A stretch of DNA of 64,000 nt from CAZTDU01 sp964617355. GTDB lineage: Bacteria; Pseudomonadota; Gammaproteobacteria; Burkholderiales; SG8-39. The notes under the pieces were generated by a model, which searched no databases, had not been told where the DNA came from, and saw only the letters and a list, made by a program, of their open reading frames with translations. This document shows, piece after piece, positions 15,371-23,579 of this stretch. The translations under genes were made by a program, and so were the position numbers. Each line of letters starts with the position of its first letter. The first letter of the stretch is position 1. Where the stretch lies: the NCBI GenBank assembly GCA_964617355.1, contig CAZTXP010000037.1, positions 7,055-71,054 on the forward strand, in the 5' to 3' direction.

Positions 15371-16348
15371 TCAGTCCGGCGTGATCTCCAGAATGACGTT
15401 GCCCCGCTTGCGCCACGTGTCGACGTAGGCGTGCGCCTCCGCGATGCGTTCGAACGCGTAGCGGCGGTCGATGACCGGCCTGAACTCGCCCGTGTCCGCG
15501 AGCCGCGCGAGGAACCGCAGGTCTTCGGCGCGCTCGGGCGCCGGGCCCGCGACGACCCGCCGGGAGTCGGTGAGCGCAACCAGCGGGGCCGCGAGCATCT
15601 GTGGCAAGGAGGCCTCCACCAGCAGCAGCCGGCCGCCGGGCCTAAGGGCTTGCCGGCAGCGCGCGAAGCCCGCCGTCCCGACCGTGTCGACGATCACGTC
15701 GTAGGCGGCGCGTTCGCGCGCGAAGTCCTCGCGCGCGTAGTCGATGGCGCGCGTCGCGCCGAGCGATCGCGCGAGGCCGACGTTCGCGCCGCTGCAGACG
15801 CCGGTGACTTCGGCGCCGAAGCGGACCGCCAGCTGGATCGCAGCCGTGCCGACGCTGCCGGACGCGCCATGGACGAGCACGCGCTCGCCGGCACCGAGCT
15901 TCGCTCGCCGGAAGAAGCCCAGGACCGTCGTGCCGCCGAACGGGATCGCCGCCGCCTCGGCGTATCCCAGCGCGGCCGGGGCGAGGGCCAACGCGGCATC
16001 CTCTCGGATGCACGCGAACTGCGCGTGGCAGCCCATCCGCGCGCCGCGCATCCCGAACACGCGGTCCCCGACCTTGAACCTCGTGACGCTGCGACCCACC
16101 TCGACGACGTCCGCGGCGAAGTCGACCCCGAGGATCGGCTGTCGCGGGCGACGCGCGCCGAAGGCGAGACGCGCGACGAGGCCGAAGCCGCGAGGCATGT
16201 CGAAGCTGCGCACGCGGCGGTCGGCGGAACTGACCGTCGCCGCGCGAATCCGCAGCAGCAGTTCGCGCTCGCCGGGCGACGGCGTCGGCACTTCGGCGAT
16301 CTCGAGCACCGAAGGCGGGCCGTAGTTCCTGCAGAGCGCCGCCTTCAT
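15371..16348 (-). CDS. Zinc-less NAD(P)-dependent alcohol dehydrogenase/quinone oxidoreductase family
   Basis: Medium-chain dehydrogenase/reductase of 325 aa, started at MKAALCRNYGPPSVLEI, the standard beginning. The GroES-like domain contains ILGVDFAADVVEVG and FKVGDRVFG. The Rossmann domain contains VLVHGASGSVGTAAIQLA. No catalytic-zinc Cys/His set is present, so it belongs to the quinone-oxidoreductase/zeta-crystallin side of the family and probably uses NADPH. Its start overlaps the stop of a small lipoprotein gene by four bases, so the two are co-translated. Substrate unknown. Confidence 0.9.
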   Translation of the reverse strand: MKAALCRNYGPPSVLEIAEVPTPSPGERELLLRIRAATVSSADRRVRSFDMPRGFGLVARLAFGARRPRQPILGVDFAADVVEVGRSVTRFKVGDRVFGMRGARMGCHAQFACIREDAALALAPAALGYAEAAAIPFGGTTVLGFFRRAKLGAGERVLVHGASGSVGTAAIQLAVRFGAEVTGVCSGANVGLARSLGATRAIDYAREDFARERAAYDVIVDTVGTAGFARCRQALRPGGRLLLVEASLPQMLAAPLVALTDSRRVVAGPAPERAEDLRFLARLADTGEFRPVIDRRYAFERIAEAHAYVDTWRKRGNVILEITPD

Positions 16349-16554
16349 GGCGACGAGGTCCGGCTCCGCTCGTAGGCGCCGAAGTCCTGCCGGTTGAGCT
16401 GCGCTTCGCAGCGTTCGCGTTCCGAGGACGGCAACACCTGGCACGCGTTCCTCGCAGCCGCCTGCAGGCCGTCATACCACGCGCGGGTCGAGCATCCCGT
16501 CGCGGCCAGGGCGGCAAGTACGGCGAGCACGGCGGCTCGATGGCGGGTCGGCAT
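16345..16554 (-). CDS. Small lipoprotein, hypothetical
   Basis: A 69-aa protein with a clear lipoprotein signal: MPTRHRAAVL, a hydrophobic core and the lipobox LAATGC with Cys21. The mature part is short (about 49 aa) and contains YDGLQAAARNACQVLPSSERERCE, with two cysteines that could pair. It ends by overlapping the dehydrogenase start (ATGA). It follows the XRE regulator by 35 bp. No function is recognised; similar short lipoproteins are common in betaproteobacteria. Confidence 0.75.
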   Translation of the reverse strand: MPTRHRAAVLAVLAALAATGCSTRAWYDGLQAAARNACQVLPSSERERCEAQLNRQDFGAYERSRTSSP

Positions 16555-16589
16555 TGCGCGTTCTCCGGTAGCGGACGGCGTCGGTGCGG

Positions 16590-16811
16590 CTACTTCGCGT
16601 CGTCGCCGTCCGGCACGTACGCCAGCAGGTCGCCGGGCTGGCAATCGAGATACGCGCAGATGGCCTGCAGCGTGTCGAAGCGGATGCCCTTCACCTTGCC
16701 CTGCTTTAGCAGCGACAGGTTGGCCTCGGTGATCCCGACGTGCGCGGCGAGGTCCTTCGACTTCACCTTGCGCCGCGCGAGCATCACGTCCAGCTGGACG
16801 ACGATCGGCAT
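16590..16811 (-). CDS. YozG-like XRE family helix-turn-helix regulator
   Basis: A 73-aa protein that is almost entirely one Cro/CI-type HTH domain. MPIVVQLDVMLARRKVKSKDLA forms the first helices, VGITEANLSLLKQGKVKGIRFDTL the helix-turn-helix, and LDCQPGDLLAYV the last helix. It lies 9 bp downstream of a DUF2975 membrane protein on the same strand. The pairing of small XRE regulators with DUF2975 proteins is frequent and suggests a membrane-linked regulatory unit. An AT-rich, palindromic region upstream of the pair is a likely operator. Confidence 0.9.
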   Translation of the reverse strand: MPIVVQLDVMLARRKVKSKDLAAHVGITEANLSLLKQGKVKGIRFDTLQAICAYLDCQPGDLLAYVPDGDDAK

Positions 16812-16820
16812 CGGCGCGGG

Positions 16821-17378
16821 TCAGACGAACGCCGCGTTTTCCTCGGCCAGCGCCCGACCCTGCCCGATCACGGTGGCCATCACCCACACCATGCCGGCGA
16901 AGAACAGGGTGAAGACCTGGTCGGTGCCGAAGCTGATCGCGAGATGCCGCGCGCCGGGCGGATTGTGGAAGGTCAGCACCACGGAGGTCGCCGTGGCCGC
17001 CACCATGCTCGCGGCGACGGACACCGATACCCAGCCGGCGAAGCGACGCAGGCAGCGCACGGTCGCCGCGGTGAACACCTCGCCCGCCTCGAACAGGCGG
17101 AAGCACGCGCGCGCCTGCCAGAGCCCGGCGCAGAAGAAGAGCAGCGGCACGAACGTGACGACCGCGCCCGCCCAGCGCTGCGCGGACGTCAGCGGCGCGC
17201 GAATGGCGTCCACCGGCAATTGCGCACGCAACGCGAGCTGCGCCGGATCCGCCCACTGCCAGTAGGCGATCGCCAGGATCGGCAGCAGGACGATGAGCAG
17301 AAGGCAGGCGCGAGCCATCCACCAGCTCAGGCGTCGCAGGTTCTGCGCAGGGCTGTTTGTAGCAGTGATCGAGTTCAT
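16821..17378 (-). CDS. DUF2975 membrane protein
   Basis: Integral membrane protein of 185 aa with four hydrophobic stretches: about residues 23-42 (ACLLLIVLLPILAIAYW), 70-90, 110-135 and 150-172. The connecting sequence FRLFEAGEVFTAATVRCLRRFAGW is typical of DUF2975. It forms a two-gene unit with the XRE regulator downstream. The biochemical role of DUF2975 is not established; a role in modulating the regulator is inference. Confidence 0.85.
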   Translation of the reverse strand: MNSITATNSPAQNLRRLSWWMARACLLLIVLLPILAIAYWQWADPAQLALRAQLPVDAIRAPLTSAQRWAGAVVTFVPLLFFCAGLWQARACFRLFEAGEVFTAATVRCLRRFAGWVSVSVAASMVAATATSVVLTFHNPPGARHLAISFGTDQVFTLFFAGMVWVMATVIGQGRALAEENAAFV

Positions 17379-17410
17379 CGCGCGCCTTTCTTCTATGTGG
17401 CCGAGGTGGC

Positions 17411-17460
17411 CAAAATTTTCTGTTGGATGACAATATATTATCGTTTTACAATAAATTCAA
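17411..17460. promoter_or_regulatory. AT-rich operator/promoter region between DUF2975 and a divergent lipoprotein
   Basis: This short stretch is strikingly AT-rich against a GC-rich background. It contains TTATCG-TTTTA-CAATAA at 17438-17454, an inverted repeat with one mismatch, and an overlapping imperfect palindrome around AATATATT (17427-17444). It lies about 60 bp upstream of the DUF2975 start and about 27 bp upstream of the plus-strand lipoprotein start. It is a good candidate operator for the XRE regulator and divergent promoter. Confidence 0.55.
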
Positions 17461-17480
17461 TCCTTCCTTCCCTAGACTTC

Positions 17481-18083
17481 ATGCCCCGCTCCGCGGTTCT
17501 CTCCTGTGCCGTCCTCGCGATTGCCGCGACGCTCGCCGCCTGCAGCGGCGTCCCGCTGCGCTCCATGCCGCGCCTGATGTCGCTGCCGGGCACGCTGCTC
17601 GACCTCGATCCCGCGCAGTTCATGCTTGCGATCCAGGTCGACGCGCGCATGGCGCCGCCGCCCGACGCCGCGCCCGTCATGCGCGTGCACTTGCGTCCGC
17701 GCGAAGCAGGCGCGTTCGAGGCCCTGCAGAAGGACCTGCCGATGCGATTCGCGACGGCGTCGGGCAGCGAAGCCGCGGCCCAGGGCCTGCCGCCCGCACG
17801 CGCGCAACGGCGCTGGCTGCTCTACCGCTTCGCGCCGGAAGCGCAGGCCGAGCTCGCGCGCCTCCAGCAATCGATCCGGCACCTGCGCGCCGGCGGCGGT
17901 CCGGGCGGCAGCGTCGCGATCGGCATCGCGCAGGAAGGCATCGCGGCGCGCGACCCGGTGTTCGCCGATACGCGCTGGGAGACATGGCTGCAGACCTCGA
18001 CGCGCGAGGGCTTCTACGAAGTGTGGTCCGGAACGGTTGCGGAACTGCTGCAGCAGGCTATGGAGGCGCGCCGGCAGCCATAG
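17481..18083 (+). CDS. Putative lipoprotein, function unknown
   Basis: A 200-aa protein starting MPRSAVLSCAVLAIAATLAACSG, a lipoprotein signal with lipobox LAAC (Cys21). The mature chain is proline- and arginine-rich, with a possible globular core between DLDPAQFMLAIQVDARM (about residue 40) and the C-terminal WSGTVAELLQQAMEARRQP. No domain was recognised. It is divergent from the DUF2975/XRE pair across the AT-rich operator and 13 bp upstream of an FAD oxidoreductase, with which it may share a transcript. Confidence 0.7.
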   Translation: MPRSAVLSCAVLAIAATLAACSGVPLRSMPRLMSLPGTLLDLDPAQFMLAIQVDARMAPPPDAAPVMRVHLRPREAGAFEALQKDLPMRFATASGSEAAAQGLPPARAQRRWLLYRFAPEAQAELARLQQSIRHLRAGGGPGGSVAIGIAQEGIAARDPVFADTRWETWLQTSTREGFYEVWSGTVAELLQQAMEARRQP

Positions 18084-18096
18084 TATCGTCCCCGCG

Positions 18097-19209
18097 ATGT
18101 CCCTAGCGAAGCCAGAAGTGCTGATCGTCGGCGCCGGGATCGCCGGCGCATCGGCGGCGCATTTCCTCGCGCCGCACGCCAAGGTCACGGTGCTGGAGCG
18201 CGAGGACCAGCCGGGGTATCACTCCACCGGACGGTCGGCCGCGCTCTACGCCGCCGCCTACGGCAACGCGCCGGTGCGCGCGATCACGCGCGCGAGCCGG
18301 CCGTTCTTCGACTCGCCGCCCGCTGGATTCACGTCGTCGCCTCTGCTCTCGCCGCGCGGCATGCTGTTCTTCGCGCGCGAGGACCAAGGCACGCTCCTCG
18401 AGGAGCACGTGCGCGAGCACGAAGCCACCGGCGCACACCTTAAGCCGCTCACGGGCGCCGAGGTGCGCAGGCTCGTACCGGCGCTGCGCGAATCGCACTC
18501 GTTCGCAGGCCTCCTCGACGAGGAATCCGAGGACATGGACGTGAACGCGATCCACCGCGGTTTCCTGCGCGGTATCACGGTGGTGCGCAATGCCGAGCTG
18601 CGCCGCGCCGAGCGCGTCGCGGGGCGCTGGCGCGTCAACACCTCGGCGGGCGTATTCGAGGCAGACGTGCTCGTCAACGCGGCCGGCGCGTGGGTGGACG
18701 AGGTCGCGCGCGCCTGCGGCGTGGCGCCGATCGGCATCCAGCCGCTCAGGCGCACCGCGATCGTGTTCGACTGCGGGCGCTGGAACGGCGCCGCCGAATG
18801 GCCGATGGCGATCGACGCCACCGAGACGCTGTACTTCCGCCCCGAGGCCGGACGCTTCCTTGCTTCTCCCGCGGACGAAGTGCCTTCCGCGCCGTGCGAT
18901 GCGCAGCCGGATGAGCTGGATGTCGCCGCGCTCGTCGAGCACCTTCAGCAGGCGACGAACTTCGACGTGAAACGCCTCACCGCGCGCTGGGCAGGCCTGA
19001 GGAGCTTCGTCGGCGACCGCACGCTGGTCGCCGGGTTCGACCGCCGCGAGCCGGGCTTCTTCTGGGTCGCCGGGCAGGGCGGCTACGGCATCCAGACCAG
19101 CCCGGCGATGGGCATGGCGGCGGCGGCGCTGGTGCTGGGGCGTGAACTGCCCGCCGTCCTGCGCGACAATGGGGTCACCCCGGACATGCTCTCCCCCACC
19201 CGCCTGTGA
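18097..19209 (+). CDS. FAD-dependent oxidoreductase, DAO family
   Basis: A 370-aa flavoprotein of the D-amino-acid/glycine oxidase (DAO) fold. The start MSLAKPEVLIVGAGIAGASAAHFLA contains the GxGxxG dinucleotide-binding motif. Then come YHSTGRSAALYAAAYG, the internal VLVNAAGAWVDEVARACG and the C-terminal FFWVAGQGGYGIQTSPAMG, which closes the FAD site. Family members oxidise amino or hydroxy acids; the substrate is not evident. It overlaps the next gene (GTGA). It may be functionally linked to the Rieske enzyme downstream, but spacing does not prove this. Confidence 0.92.
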   Translation: MSLAKPEVLIVGAGIAGASAAHFLAPHAKVTVLEREDQPGYHSTGRSAALYAAAYGNAPVRAITRASRPFFDSPPAGFTSSPLLSPRGMLFFAREDQGTLLEEHVREHEATGAHLKPLTGAEVRRLVPALRESHSFAGLLDEESEDMDVNAIHRGFLRGITVVRNAELRRAERVAGRWRVNTSAGVFEADVLVNAAGAWVDEVARACGVAPIGIQPLRRTAIVFDCGRWNGAAEWPMAIDATETLYFRPEAGRFLASPADEVPSAPCDAQPDELDVAALVEHLQQATNFDVKRLTARWAGLRSFVGDRTLVAGFDRREPGFFWVAGQGGYGIQTSPAMGMAAAALVLGRELPAVLRDNGVTPDMLSPTRL

Positions 19210-19643
19210 CCCGCACCCCGAAAGCGAAGAAGGCGTCCGCGTCATCCGCGAAATCCGCGCCGAAGAGCCGCGCATTCAAGGATGCGCTGCGCGACGCCGC
19301 CACCTACGCAAGCGATCCGGTACGGTTGCGCGCGCTGATCGACGAGGCGGTGAAGAAGGCGCGCCGCATGCCCAAGGGCCCGTTCAAGGACCTGTGGCCG
19401 TACTTCCTCGCCATGCTCCGGCTCCTGCGCGCGTACTACGCCGGCGCCTACCGCAAGGTGCCGTGGCAGACGGTGCTGATGGTGGTTGCCGCGGTGATCT
19501 ACGTGGTGAACCCCCTCGACTTCATCCCCGATGCGATCTTCGGCATCGGCCTCGTCGACGACGCCACCGTCGTCGGCTTCGTGGTGCGCACCGTGAAGGC
19601 GCAGATCGACGCCTTCATGGACTGGGAAACTACTCGCGACTAG
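19206..19643 (+). CDS. YkvA/DUF1232 family membrane protein
   Basis: A 145-aa protein. The first 25 residues are rich in Lys, Ala and Ser (TPKAKKASASSAKSAPK). The DUF1232 core follows: PWQTVLMVVAAVIYVVNPLDFIPD, then GLVDDATVVGFVVRTVKAQIDAF. One membrane segment is likely. The start is a GTG overlapping the preceding stop by four bases. Function of the family is not known. Its basic tail resembles the one on the dioxygenase beta subunit two genes on. Confidence 0.88.
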   Translation: MTRTPKAKKASASSAKSAPKSRAFKDALRDAATYASDPVRLRALIDEAVKKARRMPKGPFKDLWPYFLAMLRLLRAYYAGAYRKVPWQTVLMVVAAVIYVVNPLDFIPDAIFGIGLVDDATVVGFVVRTVKAQIDAFMDWETTRD

Positions 19644-19699
19644 TCCGTTCGTCCGGCGCTATACAATCGCCGGCGGTGCCACCGAAGGAGATCCTCCCC

Positions 19700-21019
19700 A
19701 TGCTGCGAGAGAAAGTCCCCGACCTGTCGTCCTACGTCGAGCCCGACCGCGTCCGGAAGGAGTGCTACACCGACCCCGACGTCTTCCAGCTCGAAATGGA
19801 GCGCATCCACGAGACGGTGTGGATCTACTGCGGCCACGAGTCGCAGATCCGCAAGCCCGGCGACTACGTCACCGTGCAGGTCGGCCGCCAGCCGATGATC
19901 CTGGTGCGCGGCAAGGACGGCAAGCCGCACGTGGTCTACAACCGCTGCCCGCACCGCGGCGCGATGGTCTGCGGCAACCACACCGGCAACACCGGCGAGT
20001 TCTTCCGCTGCTCGTACCACGCGTGGACCTTCCACCACGACGGCAAGCTGCGCAACATCCCGATGATGGAGTCGGGCTATGCGGGAACCCGCTTCACGCG
20101 CGACAACCCCGACTGCAACATGAAGCCCGCCGCGCGCGTCGAGTCGTACCGCGGCTTCGTGTTCTGCAGCCTCGCCAAGGACGGCCCGACGCTGAAGGAG
20201 TTCCTCGGCGAGTCGATCGTCGCCTTCGACGACATGTGCGACCGCGCGCCCGAGGGCGAGGTCGAGGTGGTGCCCAACTGCTTCCGCGTCATCCAGCACT
20301 CGAACTGGAAGCTCTTCATGGAGAACCAGATCGACGCGCTGCACCCGTCGGTGACGCACCAGTCCACCGGCCGCGCCGCGCGCGAGGTCGAGCTCGACAT
20401 CGAGAAGAAGACCGGCCACGCGCCGCTGTCGTACCACATGCTGTCGGCGTTCGCGACCGTGACCATCGACAAGTGGGACAACTTCCAGACGCTGAACTAC
20501 CCCTACGGCCACTGCATCCTCACCGGCTACATGGGCCTGCGCCCGACCGACCCCGACACGCGCGCCTACGAGGCGGTCATGGAGAAGGCGTACGGCAAGA
20601 AGCGCATGGAGGAGATCTTCAACGTCAACATCCACCACGTGCTCGTGTATCCCGGTTTGTCGGTGCAGTCGCCGCTCCAGCAACTGCGCGCGGTGCGGCC
20701 GCTGGACGTCAACCGCACGCTGACCGAGATCTGGCACTTCCGCCTGAAGGGCGCGCCGGAGCCGATCTACCGCCGGTCGCTCGCCTACTACAACCTCGTC
20801 AACTCGCCGTCGACGATGATCAACGCCGACGACCTCGAGAACTTCTGGAAGTGCCACACCGGCCTCGAGTCCGACGGCGGCGACTGGGTCAGCTTCGCGC
20901 GCCACCATGGCCGCGACATCCGCCAGGGCAACGCGATCTCCTCGCCCCCGAACCAGGGCACCTCCGAAGCACCGATGCGCAACCAGATGCAGGCCTGGGC
21001 GCAGTACATGAAGGGTTGA
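19700..21019 (+). CDS. Rieske-type aromatic ring-hydroxylating oxygenase, alpha subunit
   Basis: Catalytic subunit of 439 aa. The start MLREKVPDLSSYVEPDRV is preceded by GAAGGAG. The Rieske [2Fe-2S] ligands are visible as Cys83-x-His85 and Cys104-x2-His107 (CPHRG and CSYHAW). The mononuclear iron facial triad fits Asp212 bridging, His215 and His220 in ENQIDALHPSVTH, with an Asp in NADDLENFW near the C-terminus as third ligand. It hydroxylates an aromatic substrate using electrons from a separate reductase, which is not encoded nearby. The beta subunit gene follows with a one-base overlap. The substrate is not identifiable from motifs. Confidence 0.95.
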   Translation: MLREKVPDLSSYVEPDRVRKECYTDPDVFQLEMERIHETVWIYCGHESQIRKPGDYVTVQVGRQPMILVRGKDGKPHVVYNRCPHRGAMVCGNHTGNTGEFFRCSYHAWTFHHDGKLRNIPMMESGYAGTRFTRDNPDCNMKPAARVESYRGFVFCSLAKDGPTLKEFLGESIVAFDDMCDRAPEGEVEVVPNCFRVIQHSNWKLFMENQIDALHPSVTHQSTGRAAREVELDIEKKTGHAPLSYHMLSAFATVTIDKWDNFQTLNYPYGHCILTGYMGLRPTDPDTRAYEAVMEKAYGKKRMEEIFNVNIHHVLVYPGLSVQSPLQQLRAVRPLDVNRTLTEIWHFRLKGAPEPIYRRSLAYYNLVNSPSTMINADDLENFWKCHTGLESDGGDWVSFARHHGRDIRQGNAISSPPNQGTSEAPMRNQMQAWAQYMKG

Positions 21020-21582
21020 TGAGCATGGCCGCGAAAAAGAAGGCAGTGAAGAAGGCCGCGAAGCCCGCGGCGAAGAAGGCGCCGGCCAAGGCCGTGAAGG
21101 TCACGCCGCAGCTCCAGCACGAGGTCGAGCAATTCCTCTACGCGCAGGCCGCGCTCCTCGACAACAAGCGCTGGCAGGAATGGATCGACCTCTTCACGCC
21201 CGACGGCGTGTACTGGATGCCGCCCGAGCCCGGCCACACGCACTGGGACGGCATGCCGGCGATCTTCGCCGAGGACAAGAACATCATGACGGTGCGCATG
21301 AAGCGCGTGCTGCACCCGGACGCGTGGTCGCAGGTGCCGCTGTGGGGCACCAACCACGTGGTCGGCAACGTCGTGGTGGACAAGGCCTCGGCCAACGGCG
21401 ACGTCGTGGTGCGCTCGCGCTTCCACATGCTCGAGATGCGGCGCGACAACGTGCGCCACTTCGCCGGCCAGTACACGCACCACCTGAAGAAGACCCCGCA
21501 GGGCTGGAAGATCAAGCTGCAGCGCGTCGACATGACCAACGCGCAGGCCGCGTACGACTACGTCCTGCAGGTCTGGGTGTAA
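21019..21582 (+). CDS. Ring-hydroxylating oxygenase beta subunit with Lys/Ala-rich N-terminal tail
   Basis: A 187-aa partner of the Rieske alpha subunit, starting in TGATG. The C-terminal two thirds is the NTF2-like beta-subunit fold: VEQFLYAQAALLDNKRWQEW, FTPDGVYWMPP, RMKRVLHPDAWSQ and SRFHMLEMRRDN. The first 25 residues (MSMAAKKKAVKKAAKPAAKK and onward) form a histone-H1-like basic tail that beta subunits normally lack. The tail may be a nucleic-acid-binding or disordered extension; a later start is unlikely because no good internal start codon precedes the fold. Confidence 0.93.
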   Translation: MSMAAKKKAVKKAAKPAAKKAPAKAVKVTPQLQHEVEQFLYAQAALLDNKRWQEWIDLFTPDGVYWMPPEPGHTHWDGMPAIFAEDKNIMTVRMKRVLHPDAWSQVPLWGTNHVVGNVVVDKASANGDVVVRSRFHMLEMRRDNVRHFAGQYTHHLKKTPQGWKIKLQRVDMTNAQAAYDYVLQVWV

Positions 21583-21591
21583 GCGGGCCGG

Positions 21592-22137
21592 TTGCGCCTC
21601 CTAGAGCTCCTGCTGAAGGCGATCGACCAGCTCGGTCGCGCGAACCTCGTCCTGGCCGGGATCGCCGGCGCGCTCGTCGTGGTGCTGTGGACCAAGCACC
21701 GCGACGACCGCGTCGACTTCCTGCTGAGCCTGGTCATGACCTCGCCGTTCATCGCGGGGCTGCTGGCGCTGCCGATCATGAGCTGGATGAAGCTCTTCCT
21801 GTACGACGCCGCCAAGGCGGCGGCGTTCGGCGGCAAGCGGCAGATGTACTACACGACCGAACTGCGCACGATGTACGTGCGCGGCTACCCGTGGGTGCGC
21901 CTCACCGACGTCTGCAAGATCGTGGGCGTCGCGCAACCCGAGAAGCTCGCCAAGCGCATGTCCGGCCAGGAGTGTGATTCGCACGACACCGACCACGACT
22001 GGTTGTCGGAGGCCGGCGTGAAGAAGCTCGCGACCATGCCGCTCGGCCCCGAGACGGCGAAGTTCGTCGCCTGGTTCGACCGCGAGATGGCCAAGCCGGC
22101 CGCGAAGATGCGCGACAAGGGCACGCCGCTGGGCTGA
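21592..22137 (+). CDS. Hypothetical membrane-anchored protein
   Basis: A 181-aa protein with a TTG start (MRLLELLLKAIDQLG) and two hydrophobic segments at about residues 18-33 and 43-68. A soluble C-terminal region of about 110 residues includes YTTELRTMYVRGYPWVRLTDVCKIVG and SHDTDHDWLSEAG. No known domain was recognised. It lies 9 bp after the dioxygenase beta gene, and its stop overlaps the cls start by one base. It may belong to the cls transcript rather than to the dioxygenase. The start codon is uncertain. Confidence 0.65.
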   Translation: MRLLELLLKAIDQLGRANLVLAGIAGALVVVLWTKHRDDRVDFLLSLVMTSPFIAGLLALPIMSWMKLFLYDAAKAAAFGGKRQMYYTTELRTMYVRGYPWVRLTDVCKIVGVAQPEKLAKRMSGQECDSHDTDHDWLSEAGVKKLATMPLGPETAKFVAWFDREMAKPAAKMRDKGTPLG

Positions 22138-23579
22138 TGCCGGACCTCGGCGCACCGATCTGGCGCGACCTGCTGCTCGTCGGCGCCTACGTCGCCTGGG
22201 CGATCGGCGTGACCAGCATGCTGCTGCTGGCGCGCCGGCCGCCGATGGCCACCGTGGCGTGGCTGCTCGCGCTGCTGCTGCTGCCCTACATCGGCGCGTT
22301 CCTGTGGTTCTTCTTCGGCCCGCGCCGCCTGCGCAGGAAGCGCCTGCGCTACGCCAGGAGCCGCTCGGCGGTGGCGCAGAGCGCGGCGCGCATCGCGCGC
22401 CCCGACAACCTCTCGGAGGACATCTTCCACCGCTACCGGCAGCTCGCCATCCTCGCCGAACGACTGGAGCAGCCCGCGCCGGCGCGCGCTACCTCGCACG
22501 CGCTCTACTTCGACGGCGACGCGCTCTACGACGCGATGCTCGAGGCGATCGCCGCGGCGCGCGACCACCTGCACCTCGAGTACTACATCTGGCGCGACGA
22601 CGCGATCGGCACGCGGCTGCGCGACGCGCTGGCGGCCAAGGCGCGCGAGGGCGTGAAGGTGCGGCTGCTGGTCGACACCGTCGGCTCGAACACCACCCAC
22701 GACCGTTTCTTCGCGCCGCTCGAGGCCGCGGACGGCGAAGTGGCGTGGTTCAATCGGCCGCACCTGAAGAAGCTGCGCTTCCGGTACGTCAACTTCCGCA
22801 GCCACCGCAAGATCCTCGTCGCCGACGGCCGCGTCGGCTTCGTCGGCGGCATGAACGTCACCGACGACCACAGCGCGCGCGCGAAGGGCGACGCGGCGTG
22901 GCGCGACACGCACCTGCGCATCGAGGGCGCACCGGTGGCGCAGTTGCAACGCGTGTTCCTCGACGACTGGGTGTTCGCGCGCGGCCCGTACCCGATCCAG
23001 CCGCAATGGTTCCCCGAGGCCGCGCCGGCCGCCGGGCCTTACGTGCAGGTGGTCGCCTCCGGCCCCGACAGCGACACCTGGGCGATCCAGCGGCTCCTCT
23101 TCAATGCGATCGCGAACGCGCGCCGGAGCATCCGCCTCACCACGCCCTACTTCGTGCCCGACGAGGCGTTGCTCGCGGCGCTGGTCGCCGCCGCGCTGCG
23201 CGGCGTTTCGGTGCGCGTGCTGGTGCCGAAGGCGAGCGATTCGAAGCTCGTCACCGCGGCCGCGCGCAGCTACTTCGACGAACTCGCGCGCGTCGGCGTC
23301 GAGATCTGGGAATACGGCCCGCCGATGCTGCACGCCAAGACCTCGGTGTTCGACGACCTCGTCTCGGTGGTCGGCACCGCCAACCTCGACAACCGCAGCT
23401 TCCGGCTCAATTTCGAGGTCGTCGCGGTCGCGTATTCGGCGGAGATCGCGCAGGCGCTGAACGCGCAGTTCGACCACGACCTCGGCGAGGCGACGCGCTT
23501 CGCGCCCTCGGGCCGGCGCACGCCGGTCGGCGAACGACTGATGATGGGCGCGGCGCGCCTCTTCTCGCCGATCCTCTGA
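22137..23579 (+). CDS. cls: Cardiolipin synthase, phospholipase D type
   Basis: Inner-membrane enzyme of 480 aa that makes cardiolipin by phosphatidyl transfer between phosphatidylglycerols or with phosphatidylethanolamine. Two N-terminal membrane segments (about residues 11-31 and 39-60) precede two PLD domains. Each carries an HKD motif: His223 in HRKILVADGRVGFVGG and His399 in HAKTSVFDDLVSVVGTANLDNRSF. Length and order match bacterial Cls. Start and stop overlap both neighbours by one base, so translation is coupled. Confidence 0.95.
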   Translation: MPDLGAPIWRDLLLVGAYVAWAIGVTSMLLLARRPPMATVAWLLALLLLPYIGAFLWFFFGPRRLRRKRLRYARSRSAVAQSAARIARPDNLSEDIFHRYRQLAILAERLEQPAPARATSHALYFDGDALYDAMLEAIAAARDHLHLEYYIWRDDAIGTRLRDALAAKAREGVKVRLLVDTVGSNTTHDRFFAPLEAADGEVAWFNRPHLKKLRFRYVNFRSHRKILVADGRVGFVGGMNVTDDHSARAKGDAAWRDTHLRIEGAPVAQLQRVFLDDWVFARGPYPIQPQWFPEAAPAAGPYVQVVASGPDSDTWAIQRLLFNAIANARRSIRLTTPYFVPDEALLAALVAAALRGVSVRVLVPKASDSKLVTAAARSYFDELARVGVEIWEYGPPMLHAKTSVFDDLVSVVGTANLDNRSFRLNFEVVAVAYSAEIAQALNAQFDHDLGEATRFAPSGRRTPVGERLMMGAARLFSPIL

